Shown here piece after piece: positions 1 to 9,630 of a stretch of 15,177 nt of DNA. The notes beneath the pieces were generated by a model. The model had not been told where the DNA came from. It did no database searches and was given only the letters and a program-made list of their open reading frames with translations. The position numbers were made by a program, and so were the translations under genes. The first letter of the stretch is position 1. Each line of letters starts with the position of its first letter. Source of the DNA: Pseudomonadota bacterium (GTDB taxonomy: Bacteria > Pseudomonadota > Gammaproteobacteria > Burkholderiales > Ferrovaceae); NCBI GenBank assembly GCA_021794775.1, contig JAJYQG010000073.1:1-15177 (forward strand), in the 5' to 3' direction.

Positions 1-770
<770 letters not shown>

Positions 771-803
771 CTATTCAATCCATCCTTTGTATTGGGAGAC
801 GGT

Positions 804-1097
804 GTGTCGGAATCCCTTAACGAATCATCCCTGCAGGTGCTGGCGCGCCTTGCCGGACTGGAACTGGATGCGACCGAACGGGCGCGCTTGCCCGGGCAGT
901 TCGACAGCATCCTGACACTCATCGAACGGTTGCAGAGCGTCGACACCCGTGGGGTGGAGCCCTTGGCTCAGGCGTTTGACCATTGCGGGCGGTTGCGCGA
1001 CGATGAGGTGACCGGTCAGGATCAGCGCGCCGCTTTCCAGTCGTTGGCTCCAGAGATGGCACAAGGCCTGTATCTGGTTCCCAGAGTGATCGAGTGA
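804..1097 (+). CDS. gatC: Asp-tRNA(Asn)/Glu-tRNA(Gln) amidotransferase subunit C
   Basis: Small subunit of the GatCAB transamidosome, which converts Glu-tRNA(Gln) and/or Asp-tRNA(Asn) to the amidated forms. GatC wraps around GatA and GatB and stabilises the complex. The product is 97 residues, normal for the family (about 95). The N-terminal helical part ([14 protein letters not shown], then a Q/F-rich helix [16 protein letters not shown] at 34-49), the V-E-P-L motif (52-55) and the closing LVPRVIE are typical. I choose the GTG at 804 as start: GGGAG (794-798) sits 5 bases before it and the family's N-terminus aligns there. An open frame continues upstream, but it runs into the mreB promoter region and has no GatC resemblance. 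First gene of the cluster; gatA starts 7 bases after its stop. Confidence 0.95.
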   Translation: MSESLNESSLQVLARLAGLELDATERARLPGQFDSILTLIERLQSVDTRGVEPLAQAFDHCGRLRDDEVTGQDQRAAFQSLAPEMAQGLYLVPRVIE

Positions 1098-1104
1098 GGT
1101 GGTC

Positions 1105-2574
1105 ATGGATTTGAATCGTAGCTCGTTGAAAGTATTGGCTGAAGGCTTGCGAACGGGGGCTTTTTCCAGTGTTGAGCTGACGTCCGCCTATCTGGATCGC
1201 ATTGAGGCGCAGCGGGACCTGGGCTGTTTCATCACCCTGGACCGTGAGCGTTCGCTGGATCAGGCGCGCCGTGCGGATCAACGGTTGGCGCAGGGCAATG
1301 CCGGCCCTTTGACGGGCATCCCGGTGGCTCACAAAGATATTTTTTGCGCATCGGGCTGGTTGACGACCTGTGGATCGCGCATGTTGTCCAATTTCGTGGC
1401 GCCCTACGACGCCCATGTCATCGAACGTTTCAACCAGGCGGGAGCGGTGATATTGGGCAAGACCAACATGGATGAGTTTGCCATGGGGTCGAGCAACGAA
1501 ACGTCTTTTTTCGGGCCGGTGCGCAATCCCTGGGACACGGCCCGCGTTCCCGGTGGCAGTTCCGGGGGCTCGGCGGCGGCGGTGGCAGCCAGATTGGCGC
1601 CGCTGGCGACGGCGACGGATACGGGGGGGTCGATTCGTCAGCCAGCAGCCTTATGCGGCATCAGCGGGCTCAAGCCAACGTATGGCCGGGTGTCCCGTTA
1701 TGGCATGATCGCCTACGCTTCCAGTCTGGATCAGGGCGGGGTCATGGCACCGTCGGCCGCCGACCTGGCGCTGGGGCTTACGGCGATGGCTGGTTTCGAT
1801 GCACGGGATGCCACTTCGGTGCAGCGTCCCGATGAGGATTTTGCGGCGCAGCTCGGGCGCCCGCTGGAAGGGCTGCGCATCGGCTTGCCGCGTCAATATT
1901 TTGGTTCCGGCATCGAGGCTGATGTGGCCCGTTGCATCGAGGAAGCACTCAAAGTTTACGAGTCCCTCGGCGCGCGCCGGGTGGACATCGATCTGTCTTA
2001 CAGCGACCAATCGGTTCCGGTGTACTACGTGTTGGCCCCAGCCGAGGCGTCCAGCAATCTGTCGCGATACGATGGCGTGCGCTATGGCTGGCGTGCGGCC
2101 CAGTACGACGATCTTGAGGACATGGTGACGCGCTCCCGTTCCGAAGGGTTTGGTGCCGAGGTCAAGCGCCGCATTTTGACCGGCACGTATGTGCTTTCGA
2201 GAGGGTACTACGATGCCTATTATCTTCAGGCGCAACGGGTACGTCGCCTGATTCAACAGGATTTTCTGCGTGCCTTCGAGCACTGCGACGTGATCATGGG
2301 ACCTACCGCGCCCACTACAGCCTTCCCTTTTGGAGCCAAGGGCGGGGACCCTGTGCAGATGTATCTGTCCGACATTTTTACCATCGGGGTCAATCTGGCG
2401 GGCCTGCCGGGCATGTCGATCCCCGCAGGGTTTGATGGCGCTGGCCTGCCTGTAGGACTGCAAATCATCGCGCCCCATTTTGCCGAGGCGCTGCTGCTGG
2501 GTGTGGCGGATCGTTATCAGCGCGAGACGGATTGGCATGATCGGGTTCCAGCGCTGAACGGAGGACAGGTATGA
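1105..2574 (+). CDS. gatA: Asp-tRNA(Asn)/Glu-tRNA(Gln) amidotransferase subunit A (amidase)
   Basis: Catalytic amidase subunit of GatCAB. It hydrolyses glutamine and releases ammonia that is channelled to GatB. The 489-residue product has the amidase-signature fold of normal length. The Ser-cisSer-Lys triad is complete: Lys77 (PVAHKDIF), Ser152 in the G-G-S-S-G-G-S stretch (150-156), and the nucleophile Ser176 in [11 protein letters not shown]. The following [20 protein letters not shown] and a C-terminal [13 protein letters not shown] are characteristic. Start ATG 1105 is preferred because GAGG (1096-1099) is 5 bases upstream; an in-frame GTG at 1099 would add two residues and overlap that site. 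The last four bases overlap the gatB start (ATGA), which implies translational coupling of the two subunits. Confidence 0.98.
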   Translation: MDLNRSSLKVLAEGLRTGAFSSVELTSAYLDRIEAQRDLGCFITLDRERSLDQARRADQRLAQGNAGPLTGIPVAHKDIFCASGWLTTCGSRMLSNFVAPYDAHVIERFNQAGAVILGKTNMDEFAMGSSNETSFFGPVRNPWDTARVPGGSSGGSAAAVAARLAPLATATDTGGSIRQPAALCGISGLKPTYGRVSRYGMIAYASSLDQGGVMAPSAADLALGLTAMAGFDARDATSVQRPDEDFAAQLGRPLEGLRIGLPRQYFGSGIEADVARCIEEALKVYESLGARRVDIDLSYSDQSVPVYYVLAPAEASSNLSRYDGVRYGWRAAQYDDLEDMVTRSRSEGFGAEVKRRILTGTYVLSRGYYDAYYLQAQRVRRLIQQDFLRAFEHCDVIMGPTAPTTAFPFGAKGGDPVQMYLSDIFTIGVNLAGLPGMSIPAGFDGAGLPVGLQIIAPHFAEALLLGVADRYQRETDWHDRVPALNGGQV

Positions 2575-4004
2575 AGTGGGAACTGGTGATCGGGCTGGAA
2601 ACCCATGTGCAGCTGGCGACTCGCTCCAAAATGTTTTCCGGGTCTGCGACGGCGTTTGGGGCGGAACCCAATGCCCAGGCCGATGCGGTGGATTTGGCTT
2701 TGCCGGGTGTGCTGCCTGTGCCCAATCGCCAGGCGGTGGCTTATGCCGTGCGCTTTGGCCTGGCCGTTGGGGCCACGATTGCGCGGCGTTCGTGGTTTGC
2801 CCGCAAGAATTATTTTTACCCCGATTTGCCCAAGGGTTATCAGATCAGCCAGTACGAGAATCCGGTGGTGCAGGGGGGGCAACTCACCGTGATGGTGGAG
2901 GGTCATCCCATCGTGGTGCCCTTGACCCGCGCCCATCTGGAAGAAGACGCCGGGAAATCGGTGCATGATGCTTTTCATGGCCGTACGGGTATCGACCTCA
3001 ACCGTGCCGGGACGCCGTTGCTCGAGATTGTCACCGAGCCGACGATGCGCAGCGTTGCCGAGGCCGTGGCCTATGCGCGTACCCTGCACCGATGGGTAAC
3101 CTGGATCGGCATTTGTGATGGCAACATGCAGGAGGGGTCGTTTCGCTGCGATGCCAATGTCTCGGTGCGCCCTTTGGGTCAGACCGCCTTGGGTACCCGC
3201 TGCGAAATCAAGAATCTGAATTCCTTCCGCTTCATGGAGCGGGCCATCCAGCATGAATTCGAACGCCAGGTCGAATGCCTGGAGCAGGGATTGACCATCG
3301 CCCAGGAAACGCGCCTCTACGATCCGGACCGGGATGAGACCCGTGCCATGCGCAGCAAGGAAAATGCCCAGGACTACCGTTATTTCCCCGATCCGGACCA
3401 GTTGCCGCTGTGCATCGATGATGCCTGGATCGAAGCCGAGCGCGCCCGTTTGCCCGAATTGCCCGATGCCCTGATGCAGCGCTTGCAGGATCACTACGGC
3501 TTATCGGCTTACGATGCCGGATTGCTCTGTGCCTCGCGCGCTTGGGCCGATTATTTCTTGCGTCTGGTCGGAGACGGCACCATTGAAGCGAAACTGGCGG
3601 CCAACTGGATGACCGGCGATTTGGCGGCGGCCTTGAAGCGTGCAGGATACGAGATCGAACATAGCCCGGTAGCGGCGGAGCAATTGGCGGCGCTGTTGCG
3701 ACGCATCGGTGATGGCACGCTGTCCGGCAAGATGGCCAAAGAATTGTTCGAGGTGTTGTGGCAGGAGGGCGGTGATGTCGATCGTGTCATCGAGGCTCGC
3801 GGCCTGTCTCAAGTGTCCGATGCGGGGGTGCTGGAAGCCATGATTGACGGGCTTATCGCCGAACATCCCGAGCAAGTGGCCGAGTATCGTGGCGGAAAGG
3901 AAAAAGTTTTTGGTTTCTTTGTCGGGCGTGCCATGAAGGCCAGCGGTGGGCGTGCCAACCCGGTCCAGCTCAATGCGTTGTTGCAGCGCAAGCTGAAAGG
4001 GTAG
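2571..4004 (+). CDS. gatB: Asp-tRNA(Asn)/Glu-tRNA(Gln) amidotransferase subunit B
   Basis: Subunit that binds the misacylated tRNA, activates the side-chain carboxylate with ATP and transfers ammonia produced by GatA. The product is 477 residues, the usual length. Family landmarks run in order: [10 protein letters not shown] near the N-terminus, [32 protein letters not shown] (kinase/cradle domain), [54 protein letters not shown] and [15 protein letters not shown]-terminal helical YqeY-like tail domain follows (about 325-477), ending in a Lys-rich tail. ATG 2571 overlaps the gatA stop and has GGAGG (2560-2564) 6 bases upstream. metX follows after only 5 bases, so the tRNA amidation and methionine genes are probably co-transcribed. 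Confidence 0.98.
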   Translation: MKWELVIGLETHVQLATRSKMFSGSATAFGAEPNAQADAVDLALPGVLPVPNRQAVAYAVRFGLAVGATIARRSWFARKNYFYPDLPKGYQISQYENPVVQGGQLTVMVEGHPIVVPLTRAHLEEDAGKSVHDAFHGRTGIDLNRAGTPLLEIVTEPTMRSVAEAVAYARTLHRWVTWIGICDGNMQEGSFRCDANVSVRPLGQTALGTRCEIKNLNSFRFMERAIQHEFERQVECLEQGLTIAQETRLYDPDRDETRAMRSKENAQDYRYFPDPDQLPLCIDDAWIEAERARLPELPDALMQRLQDHYGLSAYDAGLLCASRAWADYFLRLVGDGTIEAKLAANWMTGDLAAALKRAGYEIEHSPVAAEQLAALLRRIGDGTLSGKMAKELFEVLWQEGGDVDRVIEARGLSQVSDAGVLEAMIDGLIAEHPEQVAEYRGGKEKVFGFFVGRAMKASGGRANPVQLNALLQRKLKG

Positions 4005-4009
4005 GGCGG

Positions 4010-5164
4010 ATGACCGGACAGCCGCGCGAATCGGATGGGCATGTCGGGACGGTTTTCCCTCAGGTGGCCCATTTTGCCGAACCGTTGCACCTGGCCTGCG
4101 CCTCGGTGCTGGGCCCCTATCAGCTGGTTTACGAGACCTATGGCAAGCTCAATGTGCGCAAAGACAATGCCATCCTGATCTGCCATGCCTTGTCCGGCAC
4201 CCACCACGTGGCGGGTCATTACGCCGAAGATCCTCGGGCCGTTGGCTGGTGGGACAATATGGTGGGGCCAGGCAAGCCGGTGGATACCCAGCGTTTTTTT
4301 GTCATTGGGGTCAACAACCTGGGCGGATGTCATGGTTCAACGGGCCCGTCGAGCATCGATCCGGCGACAGAAGCCCCCTATGGCGCAAGCTTTCCGTTTT
4401 TGACGGTGGAAGACTGGGTACATGCTCAGGCCCGTCTCGCCGATCTGCTCGGGATCACGAGCTTTGCCGCAGTGATGGGTGGCAGCCTGGGCGGTATGCA
4501 GGCTTTGCAATGGACCCTCTCCTATCCGGGACGGGTGCGCCATGCCCTGGTGATTGCCGCCGCGCCCAGTCTGTCGGCGCAAAACATTGGCTTCAATGAA
4601 GTGGCGCGCCAGGCGATCACCAGCGACCCCCATTTTCATGGGGGAGATTTTTACCGTGCCGGCGTGATTCCCGAACGAGGTCTGCGTCTTGCCCGCATGC
4701 TTGGGCACATCACCTACCTCAGCGACGATGCCATGATGGCCAAATTTGGCCGCGAGCTGCTCGGTGGAACACCCCATTATTCGCTTGAGGTGGAGTTCGA
4801 GATCGAATCCTACCTGCGTTATCAGGGCAAAAAATTCTCTGAGCGTTTTGACGCCAACACCTACCTGATCATGACCAAGGCGCTCGATTATTTCGATCCC
4901 GCACGCGCCCATGGGGGCAACCTATCCCTGGCCTTGGCCGGGGTGCAGGCCCATTTCCTGCTGGTGTCCTTCACCAGCGACTGGCGCTTTTCTCCGGCCC
5001 GTTCCCGTGAGATCGTTCAAGCGCTGCTGGACAACCGTGTGCCGGTGAGCTACGCCGAAATCGCCTCGAATCAGGGTCATGATGCCTTTTTGATGGAAAA
5101 CGGCGATTATTTTGCCGTGGTTCGCGCTTATCTCGAACGGGTGGCGCGGGAGTGTCACGCATGA
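4010..5164 (+). CDS. metX: Homoserine O-acyltransferase MetX
   Basis: First committed enzyme of methionine synthesis. It acylates the hydroxyl of homoserine from acetyl-CoA or succinyl-CoA. It is an alpha/beta hydrolase-fold protein of 384 residues, normal for MetX. The catalytic triad is visible: Ser159 in the nucleophile elbow MGGSLGGMQ, Asp324 in FTSDWRFSP and His357 in NQGHDAF. The oxyanion region reads [12 protein letters not shown] and the conserved [14 protein letters not shown] loop is present. Many proteobacterial MetX proteins use succinyl-CoA despite the acetyltransferase name. The donor cannot be decided here, so I avoid a definite acyl assignment. The start follows gatB by 5 bases with AGGGCGG just upstream. 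The 3' end overlaps the metW ATG, matching the conserved metX-metW pair. Confidence 0.96.
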   Translation: MTGQPRESDGHVGTVFPQVAHFAEPLHLACASVLGPYQLVYETYGKLNVRKDNAILICHALSGTHHVAGHYAEDPRAVGWWDNMVGPGKPVDTQRFFVIGVNNLGGCHGSTGPSSIDPATEAPYGASFPFLTVEDWVHAQARLADLLGITSFAAVMGGSLGGMQALQWTLSYPGRVRHALVIAAAPSLSAQNIGFNEVARQAITSDPHFHGGDFYRAGVIPERGLRLARMLGHITYLSDDAMMAKFGRELLGGTPHYSLEVEFEIESYLRYQGKKFSERFDANTYLIMTKALDYFDPARAHGGNLSLALAGVQAHFLLVSFTSDWRFSPARSREIVQALLDNRVPVSYAEIASNQGHDAFLMENGDYFAVVRAYLERVARECHA

Positions 5165-5751
5165 TTCGGGCCGACCACGAACTGATCGCCAAGGGGGTTG
5201 CCCCCGATAGTCGGGTGCTCGATCTCGGTTGCGGTGATGGCCAGCTTTTGGCCCATCTCCAGAAAGTGCGTCGCGTTACCGGTTACGGCATTGAAATCGT
5301 GCCGGAACGGGTGGTGGCAGCCCTCAAAAATGGCGTCCAGGTTTTGCAGGTCAACCTGGAAGAGGGATTGTCCGGTTTCATGGATGGATCTTTCGACACC
5401 GTGATTCTGTCCCAGACCTTGCAGGCCATGCGCCATACCGAAGCTATTCTGCGTGAGATGTTGCGGGTGGGGCGGGAGGGCATCGTGACCTTTCCCAATT
5501 TCGGCTATTGGCGCCATCGCTGGCAGGTGTTGAACGGAATGATGCCCAAGTCGCCGGATATGCCTTACGAATGGTACGACACGCCCAACGTGCACCTTTG
5601 CACCTTGCAGGATTTTGAGGCTTTATGTGCCCGTATTGGCGCCCAGGTGATGGAACGCAGCGTGATGGGGCCCCATGGCGTCACCGTGGATTGGTTGCCC
5701 AATTTGCGCGGTAGCCTGGCTTATTACCGCATTCGCTCGCAGACCACGTGA
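5161..5751 (+). CDS. metW: Methionine biosynthesis protein MetW
   Basis: Class I SAM-methyltransferase-fold protein of 196 residues that accompanies MetX in proteobacteria. Family knowledge ties it to homoserine acylation and methionine synthesis; a methyl acceptor is not established. Motif I is [13 protein letters not shown] (residues 16-28). GYGIEIVPE follows as the acidic ribose-binding strand, then [14 protein letters not shown] and a C-terminal region with [10 protein letters not shown] and [12 protein letters not shown], all MetW hallmarks. ATG 5161 overlaps the metX stop (ATGA) and has GGGAG (5148-5152) 8 bases upstream. A GTG at 5152 in the same frame is less likely because it lies inside that site. 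The C-terminus, with [12 protein letters not shown], is intact. Confidence 0.94.
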   Translation: MIRADHELIAKGVAPDSRVLDLGCGDGQLLAHLQKVRRVTGYGIEIVPERVVAALKNGVQVLQVNLEEGLSGFMDGSFDTVILSQTLQAMRHTEAILREMLRVGREGIVTFPNFGYWRHRWQVLNGMMPKSPDMPYEWYDTPNVHLCTLQDFEALCARIGAQVMERSVMGPHGVTVDWLPNLRGSLAYYRIRSQTT

Positions 5752-5777
5752 AGCGCGTCGCGCTCAGACCGTAGAGC

Positions 5778-7025
5778 ATGGCCATGCTGGGGACGATCAC
5801 CAAAGGTAACGCTCGAATGTTGCTGGTCGTGATGCTCCTGGGGTTTTCTTCCGGGCTTCCCTTGGCATTGAGCGGCTCAACGTTGCAGGCGCGCATGACG
5901 ATGGCGGGTGTCGCGCTCGATCGGTTGGGTTGGATTACGCTGGTGGGCCTGCCTTATGCCCTGAAATTTCTCTGGGCTCCCTTGCTGGATCGTTGGAGCT
6001 GGCCTTTTTTGGGACGGCGGCGCGGTTGGATGCTGGTCACTCAGATGCTGACCTTGGTGCTGATCGAAGGTTTGGGGCATGCCGAGGCCGATCGCTCAGG
6101 GGGGGCGTTGGCCATCTGGGCCCTATGTCTGGCGACGGCCTCAGCCACGCAGGATATCGTGGTGGATGCCTACCGTACCGATCTGTTGCCGCCCTCTTTG
6201 CGGGGGCTGGGTGCCAGTAGCGCCACGCTGGGTTACCGTCTCGCCATGCTTTGTTCAGGGGCCTTGGCCTTGGGGATGGCAGCCTCCTGGGGATGGGTGA
6301 CGACCTACGATGCCATGGCGCTGAGCATGATCGTCGGCATGCTGGGCACCTTCTGGAGCCAGGAGCCCCAGGCTGCCTCCGTTTACCCTGTGCCTTCATG
6401 GCAAGAAACGCTGATGGGTCCTTGGCGCGATTTTCTGGACCGTCCGGGCGCATGGTCCATGCTGGCCCTGGTGGTGTTGTATAAGCTGGGCGATGCCATG
6501 GCCTTTGCCTTGTCGAGTGTCTTTTTATTGCGCGGACTGGGGTTCGACCTGGTGCAGGTGGGCTGGGTCAACAAGGGTGTGGCGTTGGTGGCGACGCTTG
6601 CCGGGAGTTTTGTCGGCGGGGCGTTCATGTTGCGTTGGGGGTTGTTTCGCAGCCTTTGGTGCTTTGGCTGGATTCAAGGGTTGGCCACCCTGTCCTTCAT
6701 GGGGATGGCCGTTTGGGGACATCATCTGGGAGGCATGGTGGGGGCGGTGTTTCTGGAGAATTTCAGCAGTGGCATGGGCACCAGTGCGTTCGCGGCCTGG
6801 CTGATGGGTCTTTGTCGCGCGCGTTACAGCGCCTCCCAATTTGCCCTGCTTTCGGCGCTTGCCGCTCTGGGGCGCATCCTGGTCGGGCCGATGGCGGGCA
6901 TGCTGGCGCAATGGATCGGTTGGGCGGGGTATTTTTTGGTGGCGACACTCATGGCATTGCCGGGGCTGGCGCTGCTCTGGCGCTTGCGCCATGAAATCGG
7001 TGCGCTCGAGCAAGGGGAGTCGTGA
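5778..7025 (+). CDS. ampG: AmpG-like MFS permease (probable muropeptide transporter)
   Basis: Predicted inner-membrane major facilitator. AmpG proteins import GlcNAc-anhydroMurNAc peptides released during wall turnover, feeding recycling and, where present, beta-lactamase induction. The 415-residue protein is hydrophobic throughout with about 12 membrane segments. Typical AmpG stretches are GFSSGLPLALSGSTLQA (22-38), VGLPYALKFLWAPLLDRW (56-73), a basic cytoplasmic loop LGRRRGW (78-84), and SATQDIVVDAYRTDLL (122-137) with GYRLAML after it. E. coli AmpG is longer at the C-terminus; shorter versions like this are common in related bacteria. In-frame TAG at 5772 forces the start to be at or after ATG 5778. 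The Shine-Dalgarno is poor and a second ATG at 5784 is possible. Substrate is inferred from family only. Shares its stop with a mini-frame leading to pyrE. Confidence 0.86.
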   Translation: MAMLGTITKGNARMLLVVMLLGFSSGLPLALSGSTLQARMTMAGVALDRLGWITLVGLPYALKFLWAPLLDRWSWPFLGRRRGWMLVTQMLTLVLIEGLGHAEADRSGGALAIWALCLATASATQDIVVDAYRTDLLPPSLRGLGASSATLGYRLAMLCSGALALGMAASWGWVTTYDAMALSMIVGMLGTFWSQEPQAASVYPVPSWQETLMGPWRDFLDRPGAWSMLALVVLYKLGDAMAFALSSVFLLRGLGFDLVQVGWVNKGVALVATLAGSFVGGAFMLRWGLFRSLWCFGWIQGLATLSFMGMAVWGHHLGGMVGAVFLENFSSGMGTSAFAAWLMGLCRARYSASQFALLSALAALGRILVGPMAGMLAQWIGWAGYFLVATLMALPGLALLWRLRHEIGALEQGES

Positions 7026-7087
7026 TGACCCCTGCAGGGCGTGTGGTGTTCGGGATGAGCGGATGGAAACGGGAGATTGAAGATTGA
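7025..7087 (+). CDS. Putative 20-codon coupling/leader peptide between ampG and pyrE
   Basis: ATG 7025 overlaps the ampG-like stop (TGATG). A strong AAGGGGAG (7012-7019) sits 5 bases upstream of it. The frame runs 20 sense codons and its TGA (7085-7087) overlaps the pyrE TTG start (TTGA). No family resemblance is seen; the peptide is mixed, ends acidic (E-I-E-D), and has no run of any codon that would suggest attenuation. The arrangement lets ribosomes leaving ampG pass straight to pyrE. It could be a translational coupler, a short regulated peptide, or chance. The geometry is directly visible; translation is inferred. Confidence 0.35.
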   Translation: MTPAGRVVFGMSGWKREIED

Positions 7088-7734
7088 GTGATTATGCAGA
7101 TCGTTTTGTGGCCTTTGCCGTGCAGCATGAGGTGATTCGTTTTGGTGCCTTCACCACCAAGGCGGGGCGTCTTTCCCCTTATTTCTTCAATGCGGGGCTT
7201 TTCAATACGGGAGCCACCTTGCAGGCGCTGACCGAGTTTTACGCCGATGCCCTGCTGGCTCAGGCGCCTCCCCACGATCTTTTGTTTGGTCCGGCCTACA
7301 AAGGAATTCCTCTCGTAGCCGGCATTGCTATGACGCTCGCGCAACGGGGGCATGATCTGCCGTTCGCTTACAACCGCAAGGAGGCCAAAGATCACGGGGA
7401 AGGAGGGGTGCTCGTGGGGGCGGAGCCGCGGGGGAAGCGCGTGCTCATCATCGATGACGTGATTTCCGCAGGCACGTCGGTGCGCGAATCGGTGCATCTG
7501 TTGCGCCAGGCAGGAGCCCGGCCCGTGGGGGTGGTGATCGCTCTGGATCGCATGGAACGGGGGCAATCCGACCTGTCGGCGACCCAGGAAGTCGCGCGCG
7601 ACTGGAGTCTCCCGGTGACAGCAGTGGCCACGCTCGATCATCTGGTGAGCTACCTGGAGCGCAGCAATATGTCCGCCGACCTTTTGACGCAGGTGCGCCA
7701 CTACCGCGCCACCTATGGTGTCCTGCCGAGTTGA
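7084..7734 (+). CDS. pyrE: Orotate phosphoribosyltransferase
   Basis: Transfers the phosphoribosyl group of PRPP to orotate, giving OMP in the fifth step of pyrimidine synthesis; cytosolic dimer. The product is 216 residues, standard. Recognisable parts are TKAGRLSPYFFNAGLFN (25-41), FGPAYKGIPLV (68-78), the flexible catalytic loop RKEAKDHGEGG (98-108) and the PRPP loop VLIIDDVISAGTSVR (119-133). The start is an uncommon TTG at 7084. An in-frame TGA at 7078 excludes anything longer, the N-terminus MSDYADRFVAFAV matches the family only from here, and the next in-frame candidate (GTG 7108) would remove conserved residues. GGGAG (7071-7075) is 8 bases upstream. The TTG overlaps the stop of the preceding mini-frame. 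Last gene of the forward cluster, convergent with ptsI. Confidence 0.97.
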   Translation: MSDYADRFVAFAVQHEVIRFGAFTTKAGRLSPYFFNAGLFNTGATLQALTEFYADALLAQAPPHDLLFGPAYKGIPLVAGIAMTLAQRGHDLPFAYNRKEAKDHGEGGVLVGAEPRGKRVLIIDDVISAGTSVRESVHLLRQAGARPVGVVIALDRMERGQSDLSATQEVARDWSLPVTAVATLDHLVSYLERSNMSADLLTQVRHYRATYGVLPS

Positions 7735-7899
7735 CGCGGGAGTTACGGTTGGAACCGCCGGGTTGGGGGTTCAGGCTGGCTATATCGTGATTCCGGATAC
7801 CTTTATTACCCGGTGATTCAGACGGGGGTGGTTTACCGCTTTTGATGGAGTAATCCTGTCGCATTACTTCGGGCGGGTTTTGCCCGAAGGAGAGACCCT
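7735..7899. other. Convergent intergenic region with possible barrel-protein remnant
   Basis: This is a 165-bp gap between pyrE and ptsI. It contains no gene with a start and ribosome site. One frame (7730-7816) reads as glycine/valine-rich alternating residues including VTVGTAGLGVQAGY. Another (to TGA 7843-7845) ends YYPVIQTGVVYRF, a form reminiscent of the C-terminal strand and terminal Phe of outer-membrane beta-barrels. These two frames overlap each other, so any gene here would be a frameshifted scrap. A hairpin at 7867-7889 follows. The remnant reading is weak and could be chance. Confidence 0.25.
7867..7889. terminator. Hairpin between convergent pyrE and ptsI, possible bidirectional terminator
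   Basis: CTTCGGGC (7867-7874) pairs perfectly with GCCCGAAG (7882-7889) around a 7-base loop. The position, between the ends of two convergent transcription units and 11 bases past the ptsI stop on its strand, suits transcription termination. Neither strand has a proper U-run after the stem, so it is not a canonical intrinsic terminator. It may instead protect 3' ends. Confidence 0.4.
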
Positions 7900-9630
7900 T
7901 CAGCCGTGGTTGAGCCGGTTCACCGCTTCTTCCAGTCGGTCGGGATCGTAGGTGCCGAGAATGCGTTTGACGGGGGAGACGAGGTCGGTCAGGCTGGTTT
8001 TCAGGATAACCTGTTTGACTTCGGGCAGATGGGCTGGATGCATGGAAAACTCACGCAGGCCGAAACCGAGCAGCAGACGTGTCATGGCCGGGTTGCCGGC
8101 CATTTCTCCACAGATGGCGACGGGTTTTCCCGCTTTGTGAGCGGTCCTGATGGTATGGGCGATCAGTCCCAGCACAGCGGGATGCAGCGGGTCAAAAAGG
8201 TGGGCGACTGCATCGTCGGTGCGATCGATCGCCAGAGTGTACTGGATCAGGTCGTTGGTCCCGATGGACAAAAAGTCCAGTTGGTCCAGAAACAGCGGTA
8301 AAGCCAAGGCGATGGCGGGTACTTCCACCATGCCTCCGATGGGAAGTTTTGGGTCAAAGGCCAGTCCTTCCTGAGTCAGTTCGTGGCGTGCTTGTTCGAT
8401 CAGCGCCAGCGTTTGGGTCAGTTCGGCGCGACTGGACAACATCGGGATGAGCAACTGCACCTTGCCAAAGTGCGAAGCGCGCAAAATGGCGCGCAGCTGG
8501 GTCAGGAAGATTTGCGGCTCGGCCAGACAGTAACGGATGGCGCGCAGGCCCAAGGCCGGATTGAGGGTGGAGGCGATGTTGCCGGCTTCGGCTTGTTTGT
8601 CGGCACCGATGTCGAGGGTTCGGATGGTGACCGGCAATCCACGCAGGGCTTCAGCGACCTGCCGGTAAGCATGAAATTGCTCTTCCTCGCCCGGCAGGTC
8701 TGAGCGGTTCATGAACAGGAATTCGGTGCGGAACAGGCCGATGCCACGAGCCCCGCTTTTCTTGACCGCATCGACGTCGTCGGGCATTTCGATGTTGGCC
8801 AAAAGTTCGATGGAGGTGCCATCGAGGGTGGTGGCCGGAGTGCTGCGCAGGCGTTTGAGCTTTTGCCGTTCCAGATGCCATTGTTCTTGGCGCAGACGGT
8901 ACTCGGCGAGAATTTGGGTATCCGGATTGACGATGACCACACCGGCCATGCCATCCACGATCAACATCTCTCCTTCGCGGATGATGTCCCAGGCATGGTG
9001 CAGGGCAACGATGGAGGGGATGCCAAGGCTGCGGGCCAGAATGGCGGTATGGGAAGTGGCCCCGCCCAGGTCGGTGATGAAAGATTGAAACGGGTGCTGC
9101 TTGAACAGCACCATGTCGGCCGGGCTCAGATCATGAGCGACGAGAATGCTGTCGACGGCCTCGGAATGAGGGGGCAGGCTGGGCGCTGGTTGACCGATCA
9201 GGGCTTTGAGCAAACGCGTGCCGACTTGCCAGATATCGTCCCGGCGCTGACGCAGGTACGGATCTTCCATTTGTTCGAATTGGGCGATGAGCAACTCAAG
9301 CTGTTGCTTCAAGGCCCATTCCGCATTGCAGCCTTGCTGCTGGATGAGCTGCTTGGGTGCGCGCGCCAGCATGTCGTCCTTGAGGATCAGACGGTGCAGT
9401 TCGATGAAGGCGGCCATCTCGGCTGGGGCGCCGACGGGGATATGTCGTTCCAGATCCTTGAGTTCCTGACCAACTTCGAGCAGGGCGCTGTCGAATCGTT
9501 GCAGTTCGGCGGGACGATGCTCGGCTGTCACCACATAATGGGTGACTTCCAGCGTCGTCTGCGAAAACAGGTGAGCGCGTCCGATGGCAATCCCTTGGGC
9601 CACGGCGATGCCATGCAGGGCAAAGCTCAT
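7900..9630 (-). CDS. ptsI: Phosphoenolpyruvate-protein phosphotransferase (PTS enzyme I)
   Basis: Enzyme I takes phosphate from PEP onto a histidine and passes it to HPr. The product is 576 residues, the normal length, without the N-terminal GAF domain of PtsP. Domain order: HPr-binding/N-terminal helical domain (about 1-145), phosphohistidine swivel domain with active His194 in LGGATSHTAILARS, linker, then the PEP-binding barrel with FRTEFLFM (300-307), TIRTLDIGADK (335-345), GGMVEVPA (432-439), SIGTNDLIQYTLAIDR (455-470) and the catalytic Cys508 in AICGEMAG. The start is ATG 9630. GAGGA lies 6 bases upstream and the protein aligns with the family from MSFALHGIAV; the frame stays open further but only inside ptsH. 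The ATG shares its A with the ptsH stop, so the two are translationally coupled. Confidence 0.97.
   Translation of the reverse strand: MSFALHGIAVAQGIAIGRAHLFSQTTLEVTHYVVTAEHRPAELQRFDSALLEVGQELKDLERHIPVGAPAEMAAFIELHRLILKDDMLARAPKQLIQQQGCNAEWALKQQLELLIAQFEQMEDPYLRQRRDDIWQVGTRLLKALIGQPAPSLPPHSEAVDSILVAHDLSPADMVLFKQHPFQSFITDLGGATSHTAILARSLGIPSIVALHHAWDIIREGEMLIVDGMAGVVIVNPDTQILAEYRLRQEQWHLERQKLKRLRSTPATTLDGTSIELLANIEMPDDVDAVKKSGARGIGLFRTEFLFMNRSDLPGEEEQFHAYRQVAEALRGLPVTIRTLDIGADKQAEAGNIASTLNPALGLRAIRYCLAEPQIFLTQLRAILRASHFGKVQLLIPMLSSRAELTQTLALIEQARHELTQEGLAFDPKLPIGGMVEVPAIALALPLFLDQLDFLSIGTNDLIQYTLAIDRTDDAVAHLFDPLHPAVLGLIAHTIRTAHKAGKPVAICGEMAGNPAMTRLLLGFGLREFSMHPAHLPEVKQVILKTSLTDLVSPVKRILGTYDPDRLEEAVNRLNHG

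Noticed and set aside
1651..3494. Long open frames on the minus strand opposite gatA and gatB
   Set aside because: They lie fully antisense to strongly conserved genes, have no recognisable domain, and are expected from codon bias in GC-rich DNA.
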